From Stakelama portus (GTDB taxonomy: Bacteria; Pseudomonadota; Alphaproteobacteria; Sphingomonadales; Sphingomonadaceae): 64,000 bases of DNA. The notes under the pieces are model-generated. The model was not told the DNA's origin. It saw only the letters and a program-made list of their open reading frames with translations, and ran no database searches. Below, piece by piece: positions 8,035 to 16,034 of this stretch. The DNA is taken from assembly GCF_003171655.1 (NCBI RefSeq), contig NZ_QFZL01000001.1, forward strand, positions 248,001-312,000, in the 5' to 3' direction. The position numbers were made by a program, and so were the translations under genes. Every line of letters starts with the position of its first letter. Within the stretch, counting starts at the first letter, position 1.

Positions 8035-10263
8035 TCAGAGCGACCAGTCGAAGCGCAGACCCACCGTGCGCGGACGCACGATCGAACCCGATGGCGTGAA
8101 CGAGTCCGCGAACGGCGCGTTCAGGATGCCATATTCGTCGAACAGATTGTTCGCGAATGCCATGATGCTCAGCTTGTCGAACACGGCAAAGGTCGCGCGT
8201 ACGTCGACGATGTTAAAATCGCCGCGGCCATAGGCCATGTTGAACGCAGTCGGTGCTTCGGAAAGATAACGGTGCGAAAATTCGAGCGACGGCGCGGTTT
8301 CGCTGTCGCCCAGATTGAAATGCACCGTGTTCGAAATCGACCATTCCGACGATCCCGGCAGGCGCGTGCCCGAAGGATAGCCGCCACCCGCGGCGAAGGT
8401 ATCCGGCAGGAAGTCGGTCAGCTTCGCATCGGTGTAGGAGATGCTGGTCGACAGCGACACGTAGTGGATCGGCTGGAACGTCGCGGCGAATTCGACGCCC
8501 GCCACATTCGCGCTGCCGGCATTGGTGACATAGGAATAATAGGTCGGCGCCGGGCCGAACAGACGTGCCTGAATGCCCGTCCAGTCGAGCGAATAGACCG
8601 TCGCGTCGACGAACAGCTTGTTGTCGAACAGCGACATTTTCACGCCGGCTTCGTAATTGTCGACGGTGTCGCTGTCATAGGAAGCCGGGATCGTTGCCAG
8701 CAGCCCCGCATTGGGATTGATGCCGCCGATACGATAGCCGCGCGAATAGGTCATATAGGCCATGAAATTGTCGTTCGGGCGCATCGACAATGTCACCTTG
8801 GGCGTGAAGCCGTCTTCGCTTTCGCTTACGGTCGCACCGGTATCGGTGGTGTTGCCGCTGACGGCGCCTGCCTGATTGACGATCGTGGTTTCATAGCTGT
8901 TCGCATAATAGCGGCCGCCGACGGTGAGCGTCAGCCCGTCCATCAGTTCGACACCGATTTCGCCGAACACGCCGAAATCCTTGGTCTCCGAATCCGAGAT
9001 ATAGCCATAGATGCGGTCGCCCGGTGCCAGGACGGAACCCGCGACGCCGCCATAGCTGCCCGGATTTGCGTCGATATAGGCTTCGGCGCCGTTCTGGAAA
9101 ATCTGGTCGTAGCTATATTTGGTCGAATACATATAGCTGGTGCCGATCAGCCAGCTGACCGGGCCATCGCCGTTCGATGCCAGCCGCGCTTCGCCATATT
9201 TGATATTGGCTTCGGCCTGACCCAGCGAATAGGCCGCATCGTCCCCGGTCGTCACGCCGGTGACATAGGCATAGGGATAGGAAAATACAGTTGTATTGTC
9301 TTTGTCGACGATCGATCCGAATGCGGTCAGCGAAGCAAAGCCCAGATCCTGTTCGAACTTCAGTGAATTGAGCCAGAAGCCGGTGGATTGCGGCTCGGTG
9401 CGCGGCAGGTTGCGGACATAGGGATTGGTGACGTCGAGATAGGTCTGATCGTCGAGCATCGTGTCCTGATAGGCGGACAGATAGGTGACGGTCGTGGACG
9501 CAGACGGCGTGAAGACCACCGAGCCGCGCAGCGCGCGCGTGCGCAGATCGTTCGATCCTTCGACGCCCGACTGGAAATTGTCGAGATAGCCTGCATCATA
9601 GCGCTGGCTGGCGACTCCGCGGATCGCCAGCGTGTCGGCGATGATCGGCACGTTGAGCATCACCTTGCCGGCATAGTTGAGGTCGCCATGCGTATTGCGG
9701 GTCTCGCCGATCAGGCCCGACGCTGCGGCATCGAATCTGGTCGGATCGGCGGTGTTGACGACATAATTGACCGCACCGCCGAGCGAGGAGGAGCCGAAAA
9801 GCGTGCCCTGCGGACCGCGCAATACTTCGACGCGGGCAAGGTCGAACGTGTCGACGTCGGGAATGCCGATCGGAAAGCCCGGTTCGGACATCGGCGTTTC
9901 GTTGAGATAATAGCCGGTCGTGGTCTGACCCTGTTCGTGATAGGTCGTCGCGGAGACGCCGCGGATTACGACTTCGGAAATGCCCGGCTGATAATCATTG
10001 AAGACGACGCCGGGCAGGCGGACGATATAGTCGGACAGGCTCTGGGCGTTCATCGCCTGCAGATCCTCGCCGGTCACGACGCTGACCGCGAGCGGAACAT
10101 CGCTCAGCGTTTCATTGCGCTTGGTGGCGGTAACGACGATTTCGCTGGCCTGCTGCGCGCTGGTTTCGCTCGTCGCGTCCTGCGCATGGGCCATGGTGGC
10201 CGGAAGGAGAAGGGCGGCGGCGAGGGCGCTGCCCTGCATCAGGGTGGTGCGGATACTGGTCAT
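8035..10263 (-). CDS. TonB-dependent outer-membrane receptor
   Basis: A 742-residue receptor with a signal peptide ending ATMAHAQ (about 28), a TonB box near 40-50 (SEIVVTATKR) and a plug domain (VLRGPQGTLFGSSSLGGAVN, near 150-170), followed by a 22-strand barrel. The C-terminus is LRFDWSL. It takes up a substrate at the outer membrane using TonB-ExbBD energy. It heads the operon that contains the amidohydrolase, PaiB-like protein, amidase and PepSY protein, so its ligand is probably a compound those enzymes hydrolyse, or a siderophore. Sequence alone does not decide between them. Confidence 0.9.
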   Translation of the reverse strand: MTSIRTTLMQGSALAAALLLPATMAHAQDATSETSAQQASEIVVTATKRNETLSDVPLAVSVVTGEDLQAMNAQSLSDYIVRLPGVVFNDYQPGISEVVIRGVSATTYHEQGQTTTGYYLNETPMSEPGFPIGIPDVDTFDLARVEVLRGPQGTLFGSSSLGGAVNYVVNTADPTRFDAAASGLIGETRNTHGDLNYAGKVMLNVPIIADTLAIRGVASQRYDAGYLDNFQSGVEGSNDLRTRALRGSVVFTPSASTTVTYLSAYQDTMLDDQTYLDVTNPYVRNLPRTEPQSTGFWLNSLKFEQDLGFASLTAFGSIVDKDNTTVFSYPYAYVTGVTTGDDAAYSLGQAEANIKYGEARLASNGDGPVSWLIGTSYMYSTKYSYDQIFQNGAEAYIDANPGSYGGVAGSVLAPGDRIYGYISDSETKDFGVFGEIGVELMDGLTLTVGGRYYANSYETTIVNQAGAVSGNTTDTGATVSESEDGFTPKVTLSMRPNDNFMAYMTYSRGYRIGGINPNAGLLATIPASYDSDTVDNYEAGVKMSLFDNKLFVDATVYSLDWTGIQARLFGPAPTYYSYVTNAGSANVAGVEFAATFQPIHYVSLSTSISYTDAKLTDFLPDTFAAGGGYPSGTRLPGSSEWSISNTVHFNLGDSETAPSLEFSHRYLSEAPTAFNMAYGRGDFNIVDVRATFAVFDKLSIMAFANNLFDEYGILNAPFADSFTPSGSIVRPRTVGLRFDWSL

Positions 10264-10521
10264 GTGCTTCCCTTTATGCTCTCGCGCGGTGCCTTTCGAA
10301 CCGCCGCGCTATTGCTTTTTAGCCCCTCCCCGGAGCCGCATCGGGCCGTTTTCGGCCTCTGATCCTTCAATCTGGTCCTGCGACCTGCCGCTTCGCCGTC
10401 GATTTGGCGGTGGCACGGAGGGCCGCCCTGGCCGACGCGCGAGTCGCTTCGGTCATTGCCGGAGCTTCCCGCAGGCTTTGGCTTCCCAAAACATCCAATA
10501 ACGACCCTTCGGACGGGTCCA

Positions 10522-10538
10522 GTGACGGTTTTGTGACG
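10522..10538. promoter_or_regulatory. Direct repeat GTGACG-N5-GTGACG, possible MocR operator
   Basis: Two identical GTGACG hexamers (10522-10527 and 10533-10538) start 11 bp apart, one helical turn. They lie in the 294-bp gap between the MocR-type regulator and the TonB-receptor operon. MocR/PdxR regulators commonly bind tandem direct repeats, so this is a candidate site. Nothing else in 10264-10557 stands out. Confidence 0.25.
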
Positions 10539-10557
10539 TGATCGTGGCGCGGTGGCG

Positions 10558-12027
10558 TCAGCGGCCGATGGCGTTGCGCATCCGGCGAAGGCTTTCCACC
10601 GCTTCGCCTTCGGTCAGGCTCGCAAAGCCGATGCGCAGCCCGCGGGGCGCCGCCGGATCGGCCATGAAGGAACGCGACGAGGCAAATCGCAGGCCATGCG
10701 CTTCGCCATTCTGCTCAAGCCGGTCGAGATCGCTGGCGTCGCGGAAACGCAACCAGAAGGCGAGCCCGCCGTCGGGGATCGCATAGTCGACAATGTCACC
10801 CATCGTCGTCGCCAATGCCTGTGCGAAAGCGTCGCGCCGGGCGCCATAGACGCGCGTCACCTTGCGCGTGTGCCGGCGCACATCGCCCGACAGGATCAGG
10901 TCCGCCGCCGCATCCTCGGTCAGCGTATTGCCCATGCCGTCGGTCAACGACACCTGATAGGCGATCGAATCGATCACTTCGGGCGGCGCGACGACATAGC
11001 CGACGCGCAGTGCCGGCAGCAGCAGCTTCGACAGCGATCCGACATAGATGACCTGACCGGGAGCATAGCTTGCCATCGGCAGCAACGGTCGCGCGCCGAA
11101 CTGGAATTCATGGTCATAATCGTCCTCGACCACGGCGAATCCGAACTGGCGCGCGAGATCGAGGGTGCGCAGCCGGCTTTCGGGCGGGAGCGACACGGTC
11201 GTCGGAAACTGATGGTGCGGCGTGAGGAATATGGCGCGCACCTTGTGCCGGCGGCAGGCGCGCTCGATCGCGTCGATATCCGCGCCGGATCGATCGAGCC
11301 CGATGGTGACGATATGGGCGCCGCACGCCCGGAATGCCGCAACTGCGGGTTCATAGGTCAGCGCTTCGACCAGCACGGTGTCGCCCGGGCGGACCAGTAC
11401 CCGCGCGGCGAGCGAAATTCCCATCTGGCTGCCGCGTGTCACGCAGATATTGTCGGCGGTGACCATCAGGCCGCGCTGGCTTTTCAGCATCGCCGCGATG
11501 CTTTCGCGCAGCAGCGGCGACCCGCGCGGATCGCGATATTGCAGGCGATTTTCCTCAGAAGCGTTGCGGATCGCCAGGCGATAGGCGCGGATCAGCAGAT
11601 CGGGGGGAAATTGCCGTCCATCGGGGGACCCTTCGTCCAGCTTGATCCAGTCCCCGGTCGGAATCGCGATCGGCGGACCCGATGGCGGGAGGAAGGGATA
11701 TTCGGCGCGCGCCGTCGTGTCGCCCGCGCGCGGCATGGTGGCGCCTGCCTGCGCAGCGGGACCGGGCAGGGACGGGGACACCGCGGTTCCGCGCGTGCCG
11801 TGCGAGACAAGCCAGCCCTGGGCGACCAGCTCTTCATAGGCGAGCACCACGGTCTTGCGATTGACGCCGAGCGATTGCGCGGCATCGCGTGTGCTGGGCA
11901 AATAGCTGCCCGGCGTCAGCCGCCCGCGCTCGACCTCATGAATGATCGCGCGTGCGATCTGCATATAGATCGGCATTTCGCGCGAGGGATCGATGCGATC
12001 GGCGGGGATGAAGGAAAGCGGGCGCAT
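10558..12027 (-). CDS. MocR/PdxR-type GntR regulator with aminotransferase-like domain
   Basis: A 489-residue transcription regulator. The N-terminal GntR winged helix (about residues 15-80: IYMQIARAIIHEVERGRLTPG, LPSTRDAAQSLGVNRKTVVLAYEEL) is followed by a fold-type-I aminotransferase domain. Its PLP-binding lysine lies in VGSLSKLLLPALRVGY near residue 333. Such proteins sense PLP or an amino-acid adduct. The frame stays open far upstream; ATG 12027 was chosen because it gives the normal N-terminus (MRPLSFIPADR), though its ribosome site is weak. It lies between exuT and the TonB/amidohydrolase operon, all on the minus strand. Which of the two it controls is not known. Confidence 0.8.
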   Translation of the reverse strand: MRPLSFIPADRIDPSREMPIYMQIARAIIHEVERGRLTPGSYLPSTRDAAQSLGVNRKTVVLAYEELVAQGWLVSHGTRGTAVSPSLPGPAAQAGATMPRAGDTTARAEYPFLPPSGPPIAIPTGDWIKLDEGSPDGRQFPPDLLIRAYRLAIRNASEENRLQYRDPRGSPLLRESIAAMLKSQRGLMVTADNICVTRGSQMGISLAARVLVRPGDTVLVEALTYEPAVAAFRACGAHIVTIGLDRSGADIDAIERACRRHKVRAIFLTPHHQFPTTVSLPPESRLRTLDLARQFGFAVVEDDYDHEFQFGARPLLPMASYAPGQVIYVGSLSKLLLPALRVGYVVAPPEVIDSIAYQVSLTDGMGNTLTEDAAADLILSGDVRRHTRKVTRVYGARRDAFAQALATTMGDIVDYAIPDGGLAFWLRFRDASDLDRLEQNGEAHGLRFASSRSFMADPAAPRGLRIGFASLTEGEAVESLRRMRNAIGR

Positions 12028-12170
12028 CGGCGGGTCGGCGGCGGTCCATGGCGTTGCGCGACGGGCATGCCGTCGCGCGCGCATCATAGCCGCAGAGAAC
12101 CGGTTCCCGCCAGCGGGCCGAAGGGGGCCTGAGCGTTCCGGACCCGCCAGAACGCCCAGGCAGGGAGAGC

Positions 12171-13466
12171 TCAGGCGGGGATTTCGACTGGCTTGAGCTT
12201 CGGCGTAAGCAGGTGGACGACCAGCAGCGCGAGGACATAGGCGCTGGCACAGATCGCGAAGAGCAGTTCGTAACTGCCCGTGGTATCGAGCAGATATCCG
12301 GTGAACAGCGCCATTCCCATGCCGCCCAGCGCGCCGACGGTGCCGCCGATGCCGATCACCGAACCCACCGCGCCGCGCGGGAACAGATCCGACGGCAATG
12401 TGTAGAGATTGGCCGAAAATGCCTGATGCGCGGCCGTGGCAAGACCGATGACGAGCACGGCGACCCAGACGCTGTCGATGCTTTGTGCGAACCAGATCGG
12501 CAGGACGCAGGCGGCCCAGAATGCCATCGTCGCCTTGCGCGCGAAGTTGGGCGACCGGCCCGACTTGATCATCCGCGACGACATCCATCCGCCGGCGACG
12601 CTGCCGAAATCCGAAATCAGATAGATTGCGGCGAGCGGCAGGCCGAACGTCTTGAGGTCCATGTCATAGCGTTCGAACAGATAGCCCGGCAGCCAGAAGA
12701 GGAAGAACCACCAGATCGGGTCGATCAGGAACTTGCCGAGCGCATAGGCCCAGGTTTCGCGCATGCCGAGCAGGCGCGTCCAGGCGATCTTGGTCTGCGG
12801 ATCGGCGGGATCCTGTTCGATCCAGGCGAGTTCCGCCTTGCCGACGCGGCGGTGTTCGCGCGGGTGACGATAGATCAGCCACCATGCGATCAGCCATATG
12901 ATGCCGAAAATGCCGGTGAGGAAAAAAGCGGCGCGCCAGCCCAGCCAGAGGACCAGGAACGGAACCAGCAACGGCGTGATGATCGCGCCGACATTGGCGC
13001 CCGCGTTGAAGATGCCGATGCCGAGCGCGCGTTCGCGCTGGGGCATCCAGTCGGTGACCGCGCGGATTCCGGCGGGGAAATTGCCCGATTCACCGATGCC
13101 CAGGCCAAAGCGGGCGGCGGCGAAGCTGGTGACGCCGCTGGCAAGACCATGCGCCATGTGGCTGATCGTCCAGATGACGATGGCGATCGTATAGCCCAGA
13201 CGCGCGCCGAGCCGGTCGACGATCCCGCCGAAGCTGACATAGCCGATGGCATAGGCGAGCTGGAACCAGAAGACGATGTGCGCAAAGTCGCTTTCGGTCC
13301 AGGCGAATTCGGCCTGCAGCGTCGGCTTGAGCACGCCGATCATCTGGCGATCGACATAGTTGATCGCGGTCGCGGCAAAGAGCAGGCCGATGATGACCCA
13401 GCGATAGCGCCCTACGCGTGCAGTCGCGCCTCCGATCGGATCCGTGGCACTCGCGGCTTCGGCCAT
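12171..13466 (-). CDS. exuT: Hexuronate MFS transporter (ExuT-like, ACS family)
   Basis: A 431-residue inner-membrane major-facilitator protein with about 12 helices. It starts at ATG 13466 behind a strong AGGAGG site. The N-terminal helix INYVDRQMIGVLKP, the loop DRLGARLGYT and GIGESGNFPAGIRAVTDW are typical of anion:cation symporters of the hexuronate/glucarate group. It should import galacturonate or glucuronate by proton symport. It lies in the uronate locus downstream of the hydratase gene. An intragenic operator-like sequence is about 180 bp upstream of its start. The exact substrate is inferred from family and neighbours. Confidence 0.85.
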   Translation of the reverse strand: MAEAASATDPIGGATARVGRYRWVIIGLLFAATAINYVDRQMIGVLKPTLQAEFAWTESDFAHIVFWFQLAYAIGYVSFGGIVDRLGARLGYTIAIVIWTISHMAHGLASGVTSFAAARFGLGIGESGNFPAGIRAVTDWMPQRERALGIGIFNAGANVGAIITPLLVPFLVLWLGWRAAFFLTGIFGIIWLIAWWLIYRHPREHRRVGKAELAWIEQDPADPQTKIAWTRLLGMRETWAYALGKFLIDPIWWFFLFWLPGYLFERYDMDLKTFGLPLAAIYLISDFGSVAGGWMSSRMIKSGRSPNFARKATMAFWAACVLPIWFAQSIDSVWVAVLVIGLATAAHQAFSANLYTLPSDLFPRGAVGSVIGIGGTVGALGGMGMALFTGYLLDTTGSYELLFAICASAYVLALLVVHLLTPKLKPVEIPA

Positions 13467-13551
13467 AAACTCGCCCTCCTGTTTCCAATGCGTCCGTCGT
13501 TACGGATCGCGGGTATCTGTTGCGGTCCCGGCGCGCGGCCGGGACAAAGCT

Positions 13552-14367
13552 CTAGTCGTCCGAACCGGCGACCGCGATGGTGCAGGTCAGCTCGCCGCAA
13601 CCGGCGAAGCGCGCGACAACCCGCTGACCCGGCGTCGCAGGATGGACACCGGTTACCGCGCCGCTTGAAACCCACCAGCCCGATTGCGGCGAAATGCCCC
13701 GTTCGATGAGGTTGCGCAGGAGGAAGCGTACCGCGCCCAGCGGCCCGTCGAGCATCGTCGCGGTATTGGCGCTGCCGACGACCTGGCCGTCGATTTCGGT
13801 TTCGACCTGGATCGAATTCAGGTCGCGCGTCCGCCAATCGGCGATGCCTGCGCCCAGAACGAGGCCGGCATTATTGCCATGATCGGAAACGGTCACGCAC
13901 GGTCCGTCGTCATTGATCCCCGGATAGGGTGAACTGGCGATTTCAATGCCGATCCGCACATCGTCGATCCAGTCGAGCGTTTCCGCATCATTGCCCGGAA
14001 GCGGCGCGGTTGCGGGGATTTTCAGCCGCAGCATGAACTCCGCTTCCGCTGCCGCGAACCCGTCGGCGAATACCGGCATTGCAGGCGTGTGGCCCGCGTC
14101 CATGCGCTGCAGATCGACCACGCTGTCGGCATAGATCGGTCCGGCAAGGCGATCCGAACCGAGCCGGCCATCATCGGGCGCGTTGATCCGCCCGACCTTC
14201 CAGCCGGCGATCGTCCGCCCGGCGAGCGCGATGGCGCGATCCTGAATCGCATAGGCTGCGGACAGGGTCAGCGGCCGGGTCCCCGGATAGTCGGGAAGCG
14301 CGCTTGCGGTTCGGCGCGCATCAACAAATGCCTGCGCCACATCATTATCGACCTTGTTCAGATCCAT
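13552..14367 (-). CDS. 2-keto-4-pentenoate hydratase / fumarylacetoacetate hydrolase family protein
   Basis: A 271-residue protein of the MhpD/FAH-like fold. It shows GWKVGRINAPDDGRLG near the N-terminus, EAEFMLRLK (the conserved acidic metal-binding segment, ~100-110) and FLLRNLIERGISPQSGWWVSSGAVTG near the C-terminus, as in 2-keto-4-pentenoate hydratases. ATG 14367 (MDLNKVDND) has a G-rich region in front. No uronate pathway step known to me needs this enzyme. It sits between uxaA and exuT under an operator-bearing promoter, so it may act on a 2-keto-3-deoxy sugar acid. That would be a role different from the aromatic-pathway hydratase at 32159. Confidence 0.75.
   Translation of the reverse strand: MDLNKVDNDVAQAFVDARRTASALPDYPGTRPLTLSAAYAIQDRAIALAGRTIAGWKVGRINAPDDGRLGSDRLAGPIYADSVVDLQRMDAGHTPAMPVFADGFAAAEAEFMLRLKIPATAPLPGNDAETLDWIDDVRIGIEIASSPYPGINDDGPCVTVSDHGNNAGLVLGAGIADWRTRDLNSIQVETEIDGQVVGSANTATMLDGPLGAVRFLLRNLIERGISPQSGWWVSSGAVTGVHPATPGQRVVARFAGCGELTCTIAVAGSDD
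13643..13657. promoter_or_regulatory. Intragenic match to the uronate-locus operator
   Basis: TGGACACCGGTTACC shares a 13-base run, GACACCGGTTACC, with the operators at 17119 and 22881. It lies inside the 3' part of the hydratase gene, 177 bp upstream of the exuT start. It could be a genuine auxiliary operator or a coincidence of Thr-Gly-Val codons. Confidence 0.3.
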
Positions 14368-14395
14368 CCCATCCCACCCAACTCTTATGGAATCG

Positions 14396-14424
14396 CTGTT
14401 ATTGGAAACCGGTGTCATTGGCAA
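14396..14424 (-). promoter_or_regulatory. Putative promoter and LacI-family operator for hydratase-exuT
   Basis: On the minus strand TTGCCA (14419-14424) and TAACAG (14396-14401) are exactly 17 bp apart. The whole spacer is occupied by the operator TGACACCGGTTTCCA (14403-14417 in reverse complement). Repressor binding there would block RNA polymerase. The site lies 29 bp upstream of the hydratase start codon. Confidence 0.55.
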
Positions 14425-14471
14425 GTGTGCGCACGAATCGGCATGTCTTTTTCCAGCGTTCGAGAGTCGGT

Positions 14472-15974
14472 TCAAAGAGTCGCGCCGCGTTTCCAGATGG
14501 CGATGGCGCGCTGGCCACTGCGTTCTGCGGCAGTCGCCTGACCACTGGCGATTCGCAGCAATTCCGTGTGAAAATCGGCGTCGACCGCGTCTGCTGGCTC
14601 GCGCAATACCCGGCTCGCGTCGAAATCGATCCAGTGATTTTTGCGTGTCGCGAGATCGGTATTGGACGCGACCTTTATGGTCGGAACCGGGAAGCCGAGC
14701 GGCGTGCCGCGACCCGTGGTGAACAGGATCATCGTCGCGCCCGCCGCCGCCAGCGCCGTGGAAGAGACTGCGTCATTGCCCGGCGCTTCGAGCAGGGTGA
14801 GGCCGGGCTGGGACGCCTGCATGCCATAGTCGATGACATCGACCAGCGGCGCATGCCCGGCCTTTTGCACGGCGCCGAGCGATTTTTCCTCAAGCGTGGT
14901 AATCCCGCCGGCGATGTTGCCGGGGGAGGGGTTTTCCGAAACCGGCAGGCCGAGATCGAGGAAATAGCGTTTGAACCGGTTGAGCAGGCCGGTCGCGCGA
15001 TCGAACACATTGCGCGAAACGCTGCGGTTCAAAAGTGCGGTTTCCGCCCCGAAAATCTCGGGAATTTCGGTCAGGATCAGCCGCCCGCCCGCCGCCGACA
15101 GCCAGTCGCTCAACCGGCCGAGCAAGGGATTGGCGGTCAGCCCGGAAAAGGCGTCGGAACCGCCGCATTTAAGCCCCACCGCCAGCGCGGAAGCGGGCAG
15201 GGCGACGCGACACCTGTCGCCATATTCTGCGACCATCGCGTCGATCATGCGTGCGGCGGCGTCGATTTCATCCTCCGCGTCCTGCGCGCGCAGCGTGCGG
15301 ATCTTGGCGCGGCTGCGTTCGGGCACAGCGGCGAGCAGCGCGTCGAGCTGGTTCGATTCGCAGCCAAGTCCCAGCAGCAGCACGCCCGCGGCATTGGGAT
15401 TGTCGCACAGGCCGGCAAGGATCGCGCGGGTGCCCGCCAGATCGTCGCCAAGCTGCGAGCAGCCGTGCGGATGGGCAAAACCAACCACGGCGTCGATGCG
15501 CCCCTTATGCCGTATATCGGCATCGCGCGCGACGCTTTCGGCGAGCATCGCGACACAGCCGACTGTGGGGATGACCCAGATTTCGTTGCGTGTCGCGGCG
15601 CGACCGTCTTCGCGCAGATAGCCTGTCCAGCGGCTTTTGGCGGGCGAGGCGGGGAAGGGGGCGTGGGCCGCGCCCGCTTCGTCATAGGCAAGTTCGCCCG
15701 AAAGCGCGGTCGCCAGATTATGGCTGTGCACCGGATCGCCGGGCGCGATCGGAGCAGTCGCCCGACCGATCGCCTGGCCATATTTGCACACGCTATCGCC
15801 GGGTGCATGCGCGACCAGTGCGATCTTGTGCCCGGCAGGCACATCGGCGGTCGCCACCAGCCCGGTCCCAAGCGATTCTCCGCAGGCGACTGCGCGTAGC
15901 GCAACGGCAACGCTGTCCGCCGGATCGATGCGGATCAGCGCTTCGTCCAGCCCGCTTTCGGCAACCGGTGTCAT
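14472..15974 (-). CDS. uxaA: Altronate dehydratase
   Basis: A 500-residue single-chain altronate dehydratase: D-altronate to 2-keto-3-deoxy-D-gluconate in galacturonate breakdown, with a metal cofactor. The N-terminal SAF-like domain (about 1-95) is followed by the catalytic part with FAHPHGCSQLGDD, GLGCESNQ, GLKCGGSDAFSGLTANP and SPGNIAGGITTLEEKSLG, all family signatures. ATG 15974 gives MTPVAESG; a longer start at 16016 would enter the region next to the divergent lacI-type gene. The chosen start codon lies inside an operator copy. The gene heads a minus-strand group with the hydratase and exuT. Confidence 0.92.
   Translation of the reverse strand: MTPVAESGLDEALIRIDPADSVAVALRAVACGESLGTGLVATADVPAGHKIALVAHAPGDSVCKYGQAIGRATAPIAPGDPVHSHNLATALSGELAYDEAGAAHAPFPASPAKSRWTGYLREDGRAATRNEIWVIPTVGCVAMLAESVARDADIRHKGRIDAVVGFAHPHGCSQLGDDLAGTRAILAGLCDNPNAAGVLLLGLGCESNQLDALLAAVPERSRAKIRTLRAQDAEDEIDAAARMIDAMVAEYGDRCRVALPASALAVGLKCGGSDAFSGLTANPLLGRLSDWLSAAGGRLILTEIPEIFGAETALLNRSVSRNVFDRATGLLNRFKRYFLDLGLPVSENPSPGNIAGGITTLEEKSLGAVQKAGHAPLVDVIDYGMQASQPGLTLLEAPGNDAVSSTALAAAGATMILFTTGRGTPLGFPVPTIKVASNTDLATRKNHWIDFDASRVLREPADAVDADFHTELLRIASGQATAAERSGQRAIAIWKRGATL
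15959..15973. promoter_or_regulatory. LacI-family operator overlapping the uxaA start codon
   Basis: In reverse complement the sequence is TGACACCGGTTGCCG, a close match to TGACACCGGTTACCA. The uxaA ATG (15972-15974) shares its last two bases with the operator. Bound repressor would cover the start of the coding region, 61 bp from the start of the divergent regulator gene. Confidence 0.55.
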
Positions 15975-16034
15975 CTTTTTGTCTTGCCGTGGTGCGCGCC
16001 GGTCTGCAATCGACAATGCAGGAGGATCATATCG

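Noticed and set aside
10552..12132. Plus-strand open frame of 526 codons opposite the MocR-type gene
   Set aside because: It has no domain or start signal; the opposite strand encodes a recognisable regulator.
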